Of a stretch of DNA of 64,000 bases, positions 48,401 through 60,640 are shown piece after piece. The stretch's first letter is position 1. Each line of letters opens with the position of its first letter. The notes beneath the pieces are model-generated. The model searched no databases. It was not told the origin of the DNA and saw only the letters and a program-made list of their open reading frames with translations. The stretch is from NCBI GenBank assembly GCA_029379385.1, contig CM055613.1, forward strand, positions 16,882,001 through 16,946,000. Reading direction: 5' to 3'. Source of the DNA: Quillaja saponaria (lineage: Eukaryota > Streptophyta > Magnoliopsida > Fabales > Quillajaceae). A program made the position numbers and the translations under genes.

Positions 48401-48502
48401 CTCCAAACACCCTTCACACTTAAACTTACACAGTAGCAAAACCAAAATCAACAAGACCACCCACACACCCATTATACACTCTTGCTTTTGGTTTTGGGCC
48501 AT
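45478..48502 (-). CDS. RLP exons 1-8: signal peptide, LRRNT and modular N-terminal LRRs
   Basis: Exon 1 (48502-48106) begins MAQNQKQECIMGVWVVLLIL; the ATG at 48472 (Met11) would give a tighter signal peptide. It continues CEGCLEKERNALLELE, the LRRNT cap, then the stop at codon 56. Exons 2-5 each encode about 50-54 residues of two LRR halves. Exons 2 and 4 resemble each other (SSLSxLSSLKSL, LTE, PS), as do 3 and 5 (SSLGGFSSLKxL, TIxxQG). Exon 6 is short (25 codons). Exons 7 and 8 add single LRR blocks (LRAFTSVAKLSLQSNEF; LEEMVLDSSSNLGNNFF). Every internal exon is a multiple of three nucleotides. Confidence 0.85.
47427..47452. repeat. (AT)n microsatellite in RLP intron 2
   Basis: About 12 AT/TA dinucleotides between exons 2 and 3. 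Confidence 0.95.
47758..48003. mobile_element. possible MITE in RLP intron 1
   Basis: The left end (GCTTGTTTGGATCAGG) and the right end (TCAATCCAAACATAC) are partly inverted around GTTTGGAT, and the interior has a purine/pyrimidine-biased mirror layout. The target-site duplication was not resolved. Confidence 0.4.
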
Positions 48503-48597
48503 TAATCTGATTGAGTGAGATAATCTTACTGCCTACTTATTGCTGAAGCTTTGGTTGCTCATTTAGAAAACGAAGAGAGCCACAGACTGGGTTTTAG

Positions 48598-48609
48598 TTG
48601 ACTTTGACT
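48598..48609 (+). promoter_or_regulatory. tandem W-boxes upstream of the RLP gene
   Basis: TTGACTTTGACT gives two adjacent TTGAC(C/T) W-boxes, about 100 bp upstream of the RLP ATG. W-boxes bind WRKY factors and are common in defence-gene promoters. A TATATATA run at about 48698-48706 could be the TATA box, which would put the W-boxes in the leader; the transcription start is unknown. Confidence 0.45.
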
Positions 48610-48709
48610 CAAAGAAGGCCACTCAGTCCAAAGATCTGACCTGATAAGCAGGCAATGATGAAATCGCTAAGGATGGCGCATCCAATAAGATAACATATAT
48701 ATAATTATT

Positions 48710-49994
48710 TGACTGCTTTTTTTTATAATATTTGATAGTATTCATTTACTGTTCACTCCATTATATTATGCCTACAAAATTAGAAGGAAATATAACATCA
48801 ATATAATAATATAATAATAGTATAATAACTATATCTATAATATATTATATAATTTTATATGATATATTAAATGAACTCAGACTTAATTTTATATAAATTT
48901 TTTATAACTATATGTATAATATATATAATTTTATATGATGTGTCATACTACTTGAATTCAATTTCATATTGAAATTAGAAATAGAATATACATTTTCACA
49001 TCAGTTATTTTTTTGTTTTCTTATACTTTTTTTTAAAAGGAGGAGTAACATTAATTGAAAATAATTTGATATACATACACTTTTTTAGAATATAATGACA
49101 CATTAATCTTGATTGTTAAAATAAATTAGTAGCATAAATTTTACTAAAGCATTAACCTTTTAAAAAATAACTAAACAATTTCAAAAGAAAATAAATAGCA
49201 TACAAAATAGAAAAGATGTTAGTTGGAAATAATTTTAGTGATAGACTTTATTGATCAAAATTAAAATAAAAAATATTTGATTTGTAAAATCAGAATTTTA
49301 TCATAAGTTATTTAAGATCAATAAATATACATTTGTAGCATTTTGAGGGAAATTTTAATTTTTATCCAAAGTGAATAATTAAGTTGTGGGAAATTTTCAA
49401 AAAAATGAAAAATAATGGTTATATATAATATAACATTCTATAGGTATTTCTTTTTTTATTATTATTATTATCTTAATTTTTTGTGAGAAGTTTTTATTTC
49501 TTGATTTTGTTTTTCAAAATTTTCACCTGATTTTTTACATCTTCCAATTAATTTAATCTAGCATAAACTCTTCATATTCTCATAAATTTTTATATAACTA
49601 AAATAATATATAAGTTTGGCTCAATTAATGTTTTACTATCATTATTTTTGACATTTTGGTACGCATTTTCTAGATGTGTGTATTTTCTGGCGTTTTAGTT
49701 TTATTTTTACAATTTGAAATGCATATATGTATACTTATTTTTAAAAGTTATAAATTTAATTAATAATATTATGTTAAAGTAGATAAATGAAAACCCGTAC
49801 ATTTGCATATCTTAATTGCTATAAAATTAATAATTTACATAGACTGAGAAGATCTTATCTCTGATGAGTTAATGGATTAGGTGAATTAATCTATTAAGGA
49901 AAAAAAGTAAAAAACATATATATGTATATAAATTATAAAATTACACTAAGGGGTATTTAAGTCTTTTTTGCTATGATAATGTTAAAGGCAAATA
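48710..49994. other. very AT-rich intergenic DNA, nothing recognised
   Basis: Long A/T runs with no open frame of interest, no inverted-repeat element resolved, and no coding homology. Confidence 0.5.
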
Positions 49995-51925
49995 TTAATT
50001 TTCCGGTTAAGTTGTGATCTGTTCAAATTAATAGAAATAAGAAGATATTACAAATCGAGTGAAGACATTATACAAATTGGATGATGGGTTGAAAAATACA
50101 ATTTTTTTTTTCTTTTTGGCTTTCACTTTTTTGGGCGAAAGACAAACTATGCTTATATTAAGCCAGTAAAGCATATTTGATCAGAAAATTCGCTACTGTA
50201 TAATTATGTTTGGTGCATGTGTCAACGCTCGTCATTTTCCCTAAAAATTCAAAGCTTCCCACCCTTTTCTCTTAAATGATTGTTTTTTGGTACGTCACAA
50301 CAAAAATAAGAGTTTGTTTTATTGATTTGATAAGTAATAAGAGTGTTTTTTTTTTTTTTTTGGTTGGCCAGTTGATTAAAAAGACATACTTAATTCTTTA
50401 ATTTTTTTTTTTTTTAATTAGAAACTTAATTGTAGATAATAAATTCTTTAATTTGCATTGTTATATTTTTTACAGTTGTAAATAATAAAATCTTTAACGG
50501 CAATCTAATATAAGCTGGACACAATCTTAACGGCAAACTAAAAAATAATAATGATGTTAAATTAAAAATAGTACTCATAGCTAATCATATATTAATGAGC
50601 TTAATCAAGTTGAGATGACTAGAGTGAAACCGTGACGTGAAAAGGGTTATTTATATATAATGGTAAGATACAACCTGATGAGGCAGAGTGAAAGCAAAGA
50701 GCTACAGTCGCCATGGACATCAACTTTGAAGGTGAGAGTTTGGTATAAACCATTAATTATATAGGTAATAATGTTACATTGGTTTTATGTGTATTTTAAT
50801 ATATACACAATAACTAGAATTTCTTGTTTCTTTCAAATAAAATTTTTTTTGATAAATTTTTTTTTTAAAATATTTTATGTAGTTGTCGATAGGAAACTTT
50901 GGTTTCTAAAAGCTTCCTTTTATTAGGTTTTGTTCTTTTATTTAGTTTTTACATCGCCATGTTGAAGTCTTTTTTCAATAATGTCGACAATATTTAAGAA
51001 AAGTTAAATAATTTTCTTCTAAATCAAAATATTTAATCTTACATCAACAATATGACAAATTACTTGCCCATAAAAAAAATTAAATAAATAAAAAACTTGT
51101 AAATTCTAAGACAAATAATTTGAATAGAGCATAACAAAACAAAGAAGAGAATATTAAGTAAACGATTTTGTTAAAAAATATGTTAAAATGAAAAGACTTG
51201 AGAAGGCTGGTTTGGTAAGTATAAATCACAGTTTCATTTTATGCATGATTTCATGAAATGATTATTTTTTGTTTGGTATGTATTTAACTTCAGAATATCA
51301 TTTCACTCTGGCCATTTTATTTCACAGAAATTAGAATTCTCAAACTCATAAAGGGGAATGAAATTCCTTATTTCTACTTATATGTAATACATTTAGTTCA
51401 GTCAAATGACAAAAATACCTTTACATCATATAAAATAAATAATTTTAGATAAATAATAAATATATTTAATTTAGTCAAATAACAAAAATATCATTCATAT
51501 CACATTAAATAATATAGTATATAAAAATAATAATAAATTAATTTATTATAGTAGAATGAAAATAACCTTCATGTCACAATAAATAATATAATTATAAATA
51601 ATTAATTAATGTAAAATAAATAAATTGGTTAAGTAATTTTAATCAAATATATTAATATTAATAAATATTAAATATTAAATAATATTAATTTTAAAATAAA
51701 TTAATAAAAAGCTATAAGAATATAAATTTCATAAATTATGTTATATTTTCTTACTTTACCTATTTAGAGACATTTTTCTCATTTTAGCATAATATTTATA
51801 TTGTTTCATATTTACAAATTACATATCAAAAAAATATAATGCAATGATTATTACTTATTGATGCTAACAAATAACATAACTGAATTATTATAATTTTAAG
51901 TGCTTTTTACAATGAAACTGGTGTG
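49995..51925. repeat. tandem duplication upstream of the chitinase-like gene, copy A
   Basis: Collinear with 51926-54640: TTCAAATTAATAGAA, TTTGGTGCATGTGTCAAC, ATAATAAATTCTTTAATTTG, TCTAATATAAGCTGGACACA, GAATTTCTTGTTTCTTTC and AAAGCTTCCTTTTATT appear in the same order in both. The unit is about 1.93 kb. It is noncoding, although ATGGACATCAACTTTGAAG followed by GTGAGAG (near 50713) looks like a tiny exon with a donor. Confidence 0.85.
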
Positions 51926-53492
51926 ATTTGTTCAAATTAATAGAAGTAAAAAGATATTACAAGTCGAGTGATGAGAAGACATTACAAATACATTACAAAT
52001 CGGATAAAATACATTGTTTTTTTGTTTTTGCTTTCACTTTTTGGGCTAATGAAAAATGCTAAATTAATTATTAAGCCAGCGTCACTACAGTAAAATTATG
52101 TTTGGTGCATGTGTCAACACCGAATAAACTTCATCAGATGTGACAATTTTAGTGTTTTTTAAAAGGAATCAACTCTCGTCATTTTCTCTAAAATTGAAAG
52201 CTTCCCCTCTTTTCTCTTAAATGTTTGTTTTTTGGTATTTCGCAACAAAAATAAGATTTTGTTTTATTGATTTCATAAGTAATAAGAGTTTTTTTTTTTT
52301 TTTTTTCAAAAATATTGTTATCCAGTTCATTAAAAAGATATATTTAAAGAAACTCTTATTGCCACATCTAAAAATATTAGGCCACAGTCTCTTAATAACA
52401 AAATATATGTCAACATATATCTTCACCTCCCATATCTTCCATGCTCAAGCTATTATGAAGCTTCTTCACACAGCGACGTCAGAGTTTTAAACATTTCACA
52501 AGCGTCGTCGGAGTTTTAAACATTGTTGATATGGTTAAAACTTATCCAGAATGTTTTAAATTTGGGTTTGTCTCCGGTTCCATCCACCTGGAAGGCAATC
52601 TGCCAAAATATGATCCAGCAAATTGATTACATGATTCTGCCATGATCAAAAAAATTTAACAAAAAAGAAAGAACAATGGGTTTAATTTAGGGTATTGATA
52701 TGTGGATTACAAAGAAATGTTAGGTGCACTACAAGAGAGTTAAAAGACAAAAAAATAAAATATCATCTTTCTTACTTGTAGTTCACATATAAATTTGGAA
52801 TAGTGCACATACATTCTCATCAGTATTGCTTAAGGTGATAAACAGATTATAAAAGCCTAAAATTAAAATTGTAAGGACCACTAGCCATGGGAATAGAAAG
52901 AGATAGTTCCCTTAGAGGATAGAGAAGTAGGTGCAGAGTATAAGAGATCTGATTGGGCAAGTAATAATTTTGTGCTCATTAAAGATATAGTAAAAAATTT
53001 ACTTAATTCTTTAAATTTTTTTTATATTAATTTTTAAAATTCGGAACTTAGTTGTAGATAATAAATTCTTTAATTTGCATTGTTATATATATATATATTT
53101 TTTTTTTTTACAGAATTGAAAAGAAGAATTAGTGGAGATCTAATATAAGCTGGACACAATCTTAGTGGCAATCTTAAAAAATAAAAATAATAATGGTAAA
53201 TTAAAAATAGTATTCATGAGCTAACCATATTCTAATAAGCTTAATTAAACTGAAAGGAATAAAGTGAAACAATCACGTGAAAAATGGTTACCTGTATATG
53301 AGAATGGATGATACCTGTTCGAGGCAAAGTGAAAACCGTCACAAGATGAAAAGGGCTATAATCGCTATCAACGTCGACTTTGAATACGAGACCATTAGTT
53401 ATATAGGTATTACGTTGGTTGTATGTGTAATTTAATGCATACACTATAACTAGAATTTCTTGTTTCTTTCAGAAAAAGTTTATTTTGATTAA

Positions 53493-53523
<31 letters not shown>

Positions 53524-54640
53524 TTCCTATAGTTGTCGGTAGGAAACATTGGTGTCCAAAAGCTTCCTTTTATTCGGTTTTGTTCTTTTAATTAGTGATT
53601 ACGTCGCCATGTTGAAGTATTTTTCCAGTAATGTTGACATTATTTAAGAAAAGTTAAATAATATCAAAATATTAAATTTACATTATAACAACAAAATATT
53701 TTATCTTACATCAACAATATGACAAATTACATTCCCATAAAATAAAAATAAATAAATAAATAAAAAAAAAACCCTTGTCAATTCTAAGACAAATCATTTG
53801 AATAAAGACAAGGAAACAAAGAAGAGAATATTAAGTAAATGATTTTGTTAAAAAATATGTTAAAATTAAAAAACTTGAGAATTAAGTTGCTAGTTTGGTA
53901 AGCCTAAATCACAAGTTCATTCAATGCATCTATGCAATGATCAATTTTTTGTTTGGTATGTATTTAATTTCAAAATGCTCAATCTATTATGGTTATTTTA
54001 TTTCATAGAAGTAAAACTCCTCAAACTCACAAAAAGAGTAGAATTCATTATTTTTACTTCTATGTAATAAGTTTCGTTCAGTCAAATGACAAAAATAAAC
54101 TTATATCACATAAAAATAAATAATTAAACAAAAAGTTGTAAATAATATAAATAAATAATAAATATATTTAATTTAGTCAAATGACAAAAATATCTTTTAT
54201 ATCACATCATATAATATAATATATAAAAAAAAAATTTGTATATAAAATTAATAATAAATCAATTTATTTTAGTTGAATGACAAAAATACTTTTCATATTA
54301 TAATAAATAATTAATTAATGTAAAATAAATAAATTAGCTAAGTATTTTTGAGCTAAAATATTAATATTAATAAATAATAAATATGAAATAACTAAATACT
54401 ATAAAATTTTAAAATAAATTAATAAAAAAACTAATAAATATATAAATTTTATAATTTATGTTACATTTTTATTACTTTATGTATTTAGGGATATATATAA
54501 ATATATATTTAGCATAATTTTATATCATTGAAAACTACAAATCAAATAAATAAATGCAATGATACGATTATTGCTTACTGACTCTATCAAATAATAGAAT
54601 TGAATTATGATTCTATTTCACAGCATTTTATTATTATTTT
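51926..54640. repeat. tandem duplication upstream of the chitinase-like gene, copy B
   Basis: Second copy of the unit at 49995-51925, enlarged by about 650 bp of extra sequence at roughly 52310-52980. The word AGTTGTCGGTAGGAAACATT in this copy recurs, diverged, a third time at about 55298-55345, just upstream of the chitinase-like gene. This suggests the repeated unit derives from that gene's 5' region. Confidence 0.8.
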
Positions 54641-54959
54641 CTTTTTCATTCAAATTTTATGAAAATTATTTATTTGTACCAAACTATCTCTAAGGATCGA
54701 TTTAGGATACATATATTGTAAATGTCAAATTGACTTATAAGTCAATTTGAATGTGAAATTATCACCGAAAACATGCATAAGACATGAAGTTTGGTGCATA
54801 AAGTTATTGACAAAAACCTGTGATCAACATATAAAATATATATTGAAATTGATTAATTAAATAATAATTATATGTTTATAAATATATATTCTATTACAAA
54901 ATTATTATTTAAAATTATTACATTTATATAACATTGCACAATAAATTTTTATTTAATGA

Positions 54960-55150
54960 GAAAGATGGGTAGGGGAGGCAGAATGAAGATTTGGATAGAG
55001 GAAGGCAAGGTCTTAAGTTCGAGCATCGATGGTGTAGGTAATAGAATCCCTTTCCAGATATACAGCTTCTCCTCTCCTCGGAGTAGAGTAAATATAAATA
55101 TAAATCAATATAAGAGTAGGTTATACCCAACGCTTGTAAAAAAAAAATAA
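54960..55150 (+). mobile_element. SINE-like element
   Basis: A B-box-like AAGTTCGAGCATC (55015-55027), a weak A-box-like TAGGGGAGG about 45 nt earlier, a GC-richer body of about 190 bp and the 3' end CGCTTGTAAAAAAAAAATAA fit a tRNA-derived plant SINE with a TTG-A(n) tail. The target-site duplication is not clear. Confidence 0.5.
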
Positions 55151-55419
55151 TAATTATAAATAAAAAAATTAAGTGAATCTTTTTTTATATTAAAAAAGAT
55201 ATTTCGTTAATAAGTAATAATTTGCTACTCGTTTCTTTTTAGACTTCGGCATACTGGTTTCTTTCAAATAATATATATTTTTAATTTTTTTCTCGTAGCT
55301 GTCGGTGGGAAGCTTGGTGTGTAAAGGTTCCTTCCTCTAAAGCCAGCCTGTTCTCACATAAACATCGAACACTTGCTTTGGCATGTCCCGCTTATCTACC
55401 GTTCATTTTCTTCAACTGG

Positions 55420-55629
55420 CATGTGAAATAACAATAAATAAATAATAATACAACTATTTTTATTACAAATTGAAAAAGACACTCGATCTAACACTTCTTC
55501 CCTCTTCTCACATCTCTCACTTCCTTCATCATATTCCAACCATTTTTTTCCTTGATAAATTGAGCAGCAGAGAAGAAATTCAGGACCACCCAGATCTTTA
55601 GTGGTGTTGCTTGAAGGTAATCTAGCACA
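55420..55629 (+). promoter_or_regulatory. proximal promoter and 5' UTR of the chitinase-like gene
   Basis: An A/T-rich TATA-like stretch (AATAAATAAATAATAAT, about 55431-55447) is followed by a pyrimidine-rich leader (CACTTCTTCCCTCTTCTCAC) typical of plant 5' UTRs. The exact start site cannot be placed. Confidence 0.4.
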
Positions 55630-57745
55630 ATGGAGGTTACCCAGAAGAGCTTTCTGTTAATTCTTGCCATTGTAATGGTGAGCCAGTTTCTGTTTGTTAA
55701 TGGGGATGAATCTACAAAGACGCGGGTGAAGTATGTGAAGGGGACGAAGATGTGTGATAAAGGTTGGGAGTGTGGAGGAGGATACTCCCGTTACTGTTGC
55801 AATTTGACCATTTCTGATTACTTCCAGACCTACCAGTTTGAGGACCTCTTCTCCAAGCGTAATTCGCCGGTAGCCCATGCCAATGGCTTTTGGGACTACC
55901 ATTCTTTCATCACCGCCTCTGCACTTTTTCAGCCAAAGGGTTTTGGCACCACCGGCAACAAAACCATGCAAATGATGGAGATCGCCGCTTTCCTTGGTCA
56001 TGTGGGCTGCAAAACCACCTGTGAGTGCTGATTTTTTTCTAATTGACCGACCAGTATTTTATATCTGTTTTATGCTCTTTATAGTTCATATTAGAATAAA
56101 TATATTGTAATTTGTAACCCAATTTTTGTTAGTCTCCTGTTTGGTTGTTGAGTAAATATAGGGGAAACAAAAGGACACAAGTGGAAATCTGATCCCCTTT
56201 TGTTTTCTGTTTTTGTTGGTTGAGAAATCCCACAAAATGAGAATGGATTTGTGGGTAGCCCTTCTCTTGAGGCCACTATTATGCTCTTAGTGGGGTTAAT
56301 GGAGTTGGTTTGAGATTGTGCTTTTGTTTAGTGGTTTAATACATTGGTCTGAAATGTATTGTAGAGGATTGAAGGGCATGAGATGAGTGAATTACATTGG
56401 TCCATCTGTCTCAATTAGTCTAAAACTGGTTGTCAACAAATTTAAGCAGTCTTATTTCCAATAGAAGAAGGAAGAGTAGTCTTACTTTTTAGTAGTTTTG
56501 ATTTTGATGATGAAGATAGAAACTATAATTTAATCGTCTGGTATCTGATTTATGTTGCCCATCTCCATGGAAATAACTGCAAAAGGAAACAAAAAAACTC
56601 AATTTGAAGAAATTCTCATGTGAGATGCATCTGATTTGAGATTTGTTGTTGTCATGTGATTGGTTCGATGGTTATTGGTTAATTAAGTGTGTATAAGTGA
56701 TTTGTATCATTGATAATTGTAAATGCTGTTGAAAATTATAAAATTATAGGCGGTTATGGAGTGGCTACCGGAGGACCATTGGCATGGGGCCTTTGCTACA
56801 ACCATGAAATGAGTCCTAGTCAGTCATACTGTGATGACTTTTACAAATTGACCTATCCCTGCAGTCCTGGAGCTGAATACTATGGACGTGGTGCCCTTCC
56901 TGTCTATTGGTACGTTGCTCTTGTAATTTCTTTTCTACAAGTCCTTTCCTGTTCCTTGATTTACTCTGAATTTCCTTTTTCTGCATTTGTTTGGTTGAAG
57001 TTATTGTGTTAAATAATTATGGCATTTGAATGAGACATGTCAAAGATTGAAGCATATATGTTGATTAATAATGAAGCGTTATGTTAGAGCTGGCTACATT
57101 TCAGGAGGGACTAAGTAGAACCATTTGGTAGGTTGAGGAGAAATATGCAACACTTGAAATAAAAGGACAGTTCCTTGACTCTTATTTGTTTTGCAGAGAA
57201 CACTTGTAGGCTTGGAGTTCTTAATTATTTGTTTTGCTCACGTTTTACCTACATGTTTTGAGAAGAAAAAGTTATATATACTTGTTGAAATTTGAGTTCC
57301 TACTTCTTGCTGGTCCTGTCATCATAGGAACTACAATTACGGTGCTATTGGTGAAGCTTTGAAGGTGGATCTGTTGAACCACCCAGAATACTTAGAGCAG
57401 AATGCAACTCTTGCCTTCCAGGCTGCTATATTTAGATGGATGAAGCCAATGAAAAAGTCACAGCCTTCAGCACATGATGCCTTTGTCGGCAACTGGAAGC
57501 CCACCAAGAATGACACCTTATCTAAGCGAGTCCCTGGGTTTGGCACCACAATGAACATTCTATATGGTGACCAGTTATGTGGACAAGGTGATATTGATCC
57601 CATGAACAACTGCATTTCCCATTACCAGTACTACCTTGAACTGCTGGGTATTGCCCGAGAGGAGGCAGGGCCCCATGAAGTGCTAAGTTGTGCTGAGCAG
57701 GTTGTATTCAACCCATCATATGTTGCCCCAACAGCAGCAACATGA
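55630..57745 (+). CDS. CTL2: chitinase-like protein (GH19 family, CTL2 type)
   Basis: Join 55630-56020, 56750-56909, 57328-57745: 322 residues with GT-AG introns. Residues 1-25 form a signal peptide (LLILAIVMVSQFLFVNG), so the product is secreted to the apoplast. A Cys-rich start (CDKGWECGGGYSRYCCN) is followed by a GH19 domain with SDYFQ-YQFE, SKRNSPVAHA-GFWDYHSFI, GYGVATGGPLAWGLCYN, SPGAEYYGRGALPVYWNYNYG, HPEY and NWKPTKNDTL. Active class I/II chitinases have Glu in HETTGGW; here the segment is HVGCKTTCGYG, with Lys at that position, as in CTL1/POM1 and CTL2, so chitin hydrolysis is unlikely. Known family members bind glucan and are needed for cellulose assembly in secondary walls (CTL2) and primary walls (CTL1). 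Choice of CTL2 over CTL1 rests on remembered motifs such as TGNKTMQM and SQSYCDDFY. No lesions were seen. Confidence 0.93.
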
Positions 57746-58920
57746 ACTCTCAAATAATGGTGGTTAGTAGCGTATACATCGCCTAAGTGAACTCATTAAT
57801 AAGAGTTCTTCAAGTAGTTATAAGATATACAATAATTTCAACTGTATTTTGTGTGAAGCAAACTGCTCCTGGAGATTAAAATGTGTGGATTCTTTGTCAT
57901 TGTTGTGTAGATGTTAAAGATTCATTTGATTCTCATGTATGTGAAAACTGAAATGTGTGGTTGTGGGATATGTACTTGAGATTAAATTTGTTGTATTACA
58001 AGGTTCAATTGCTGATTTTGTAAATTTAATGATGTCATTGTTAATTAGGCTCTGTTTGAATCAGTATGGTCGGCTGTAGGGCCTCAATTAGGCTGCCTTA
58101 TTCTTGATCCTATAATGTATGTTGGGCTCGTATGCTTATAAGGTAACCTCAGTTTCTGTTTCTTTTGGGCTTTTTTCCTCCCTCTGAAGACTGACCAGTA
58201 GGCTTAAGAATTGCCGAATAAAACAGCTATCTCATGCCATGGTCCATCGTCCATGGTTGAGATTTGAGATCTTATTCCTAGCTTCAATTATTAAACACTG
58301 TTGATATTATTCATTAAATTGTCTTATCTTAGTAATATACACAATGTGACAATGTGGATAAGGGTCCCTCATCAATAGCTCTTCGGTAATCGGGGTTCCT
58401 ATCAACTAGCCCAGTGGGGAGTGGGGAAGGGTTTATGGCTGATCCAGGCAGCGAAGGCTTCCACAAGAAGCCAGCCACAGCATACCCTAGAACAAGAGCA
58501 TAGATAATAACAATTAACTTCGGTGATGTTTTTGAACAGTTTGTGCAGCTATGGTTAGCCTATACGATAATGTACTGAGGTTGAAGCTAAACTAAAATTT
58601 TTATGCTTGACTTGGGTTATTTTTATGGATGACAGGTGATATATTATATAGGTATTATATTTTCTGCAACTTAGGGTGTGTTCGGAAGAGGGTATAAAAA
58701 TTAACAGTGCAATGTTTGATCTCATTTAACTGTGTTTGGCATATCAACAAGTTAAAGAGTAATGTTTAAGACGTTCCAAAAGTTAGTAGTAAACATCAAC
58801 CATTCAAGAACTAGTTTAAGATATAACTACGCCTCCTTTTTGCTGTCTTTGCCTTGCCTCATAGTCATGGTTGCTAACTTCAGCACAAATCCAAAGATCT
58901 AGCATAGAAATATTTTTTTT
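57746..58920. other. 3' UTR of the chitinase-like gene and intergenic DNA
   Basis: AATAAG at about 57799 and similar near-canonical signals up to about 57880 could direct polyadenylation. Beyond 58030 no gene is seen. GGGTGTGTTCGGAAGAGGGT near 58675 resembles a MITE terminus, but no partner was found. Confidence 0.5.
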
Positions 58921-59060
58921 TTCAAGATTTTAATTATTTTATTTAAATATACTTTAATTTAATTTGTATATATTTCCTAGTTATATATATATTTTTTCAA
59001 TATTTTAATTATTTTATTTAAATATACTTTAATTTAATTTGTATACATTTCCTAGGTAAC
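58921..59060. repeat. 75-bp tandem duplication
   Basis: TTCAAGATTTTAATTATTTT and its continuation to TTTCCTAG repeat at 58921 and 58996 with few differences. Confidence 0.85.
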
Positions 59061-60640
59061 TTCAATAATTTTTACAAATATTGAAAAAAATATATATAAT
59101 AATGCGTATAAAGTGTTCGTAAGTTTTTTCAAAAGAAAGAAAAAGAAAAGGAAAAACCTCAATTGTTCATTTTAATGATACAATATATTTAATTCTTTTC
59201 TATGAGAATAAATAAAACAATGAAAATTTAATTTTTATAATCTTTAACTAGGCACTGATTATAATTACATTTAAGAGGTTAAAATTACTTGCATTTATTT
59301 TTACAACCAAACACAATTAATTTAACGTTTTTTTCTTAACTAGCTTTTGTGGCATTGCGCATGAATCGTATTTATGATATATTTATATATTTTCAAGAAA
59401 TTAATAATAAATAATATTACATGTTAACGACATTAAACAATTAGATAAATCCATTAAAAATTTAATACATAATATAAACATATAATTATTTTAAAACTTT
59501 AAAGATGGAAGAAGAAGCAACACAATAATTAATCATGAAAATTAGACTGTTAATATTTATTTTAATTCATAGCAATTTTAAAAATTAATTTATAATATTA
59601 TAATTATTTGTAACTTATTTGATTAAAAATTTCAGAAATTCAATCTTAATTATTATTATTTTATAATTGTTGATAAATTATAGATTTATTAATATTAACA
59701 AGAATTAGGAAAAAAAATATCAATAGTCATAAAACAATTACAATCCTATTAATATTAAAATGGAGAAGAATTAGAAAATAAGTAAACAAAAAAAAATTAT
59801 AATAAATAAATAGTTCAGTTGAAGTATAAATAACACCAAAAAAGTATTTATGTCATACTAAAAACTCATAAAGGTATTTAAGAAAATAATTTTTTTTTCT
59901 TCTAAATCAATTTTATATTCATAAACAAAGAGATAAATTTTAAAAAATAATTAAATTAAAAAATGTATATATATAAAGTTTTTAATTCTTAAGATGGAAG
60001 AATAATTAAAACTTAAACAATAATATACCCTTAATATAATTATTTTTTTTAATTCATAGTGTTTTAAAAAAATAGTTCATAAATTTGAGAAGAACTAAAA
60101 TACATTATAATAATTAAAAACTCGTTAAACCAAAAAAATAGAAAAAAATCAATCTTAACTATTATTGGCATATAATTATTGTAAAAATATAAGAAAAAAT
60201 TATAATTAAATGTTAAAACAATAATATTATAATCATAAAAACTATAATCTTAATATTTCTTTTAATTCATAGTAACTTTTTAATATTTTAATTCATAAAT
60301 TTGAGAAGAACTTAAAAAATTATGATTATTAGAAACTTACTAAACAAAAAAATTGAGTAAGTCAATCTTAATTGCTATTGACATATAATTATTATTGAAA
60401 AAAATTAAAGATTTATTAAGATTCAAAAGAATTATTTAAGAAGGAAATTAATAGTCATAAAACAATTACAATTCTATTATATTAAAATGAGAAAGAATAA
60501 GAAAAAAGGAAAAAATAATAGTTTATTTGTAACAAAATACAACTAAAAGTAATTATGTAATTATAAAAAGCTCATAAGGGCATTTAAGAAAATCAAAAGA
60601 TTCTTTTATTAAGCCACTTTTATATATAGTATAAATATAT
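59061..60640. repeat. degenerate long tandem repeats in AT-rich DNA
   Basis: At least three diverged copies share AAGATGGAAGAA, TTTAATTCATAG, TTTGAGAAGAACT, TCAATCTTAA(T/C)T(A/G), ATAGTCATAAAACAATTACAA and CTCATAA(A/G)G(G)(T/C)ATTTAAGAAAAT. The period is irregular, about 450-550 bp, mainly between 59480 and 60600. No coding capacity was seen. Confidence 0.6.

Larger units (their letters stand above)
43004..48502 (-). pseudogene. LRR receptor-like protein gene, nine exons, premature stop in exon 1
   Basis: Join on the minus strand: 48502-48106, 47674-47519, 47278-47117, 46992-46843, 46731-46573, 46264-46190, 45935-45795, 45627-45478, 45333-43004. All introns are GT-AG and phase 1, giving 1,239 codons plus stop. 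The product would be a plasma-membrane RLP: signal peptide, Cys-capped LRRNT, many LRRs, island domain, further LRRs, Cys motif CGPPLNSC, acidic stretch, one transmembrane helix and a short tail without kinase. Such proteins act as pathogen or developmental receptors with partner kinases. The only lesion seen is TAG at 48335-48337 (codon 56), where Trp is expected before DCCEWERVEC. The rest of the frame is intact, so the loss is recent, or this is a null allele or base error. The many-intron plan resembles the Arabidopsis RLP1/13/14/15/56 group. Confidence 0.88.

Noticed and set aside
52217..52490. Overlapping hydrophobic ORFs on both strands
   Set aside because: Produced by a poly-T/poly-A tract in the duplicated noncoding unit, with no coding signal.
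54956..55150. 64-aa basic ORF
   Set aside because: Explained by the SINE-like element, whose GC-richer body happens to be open.
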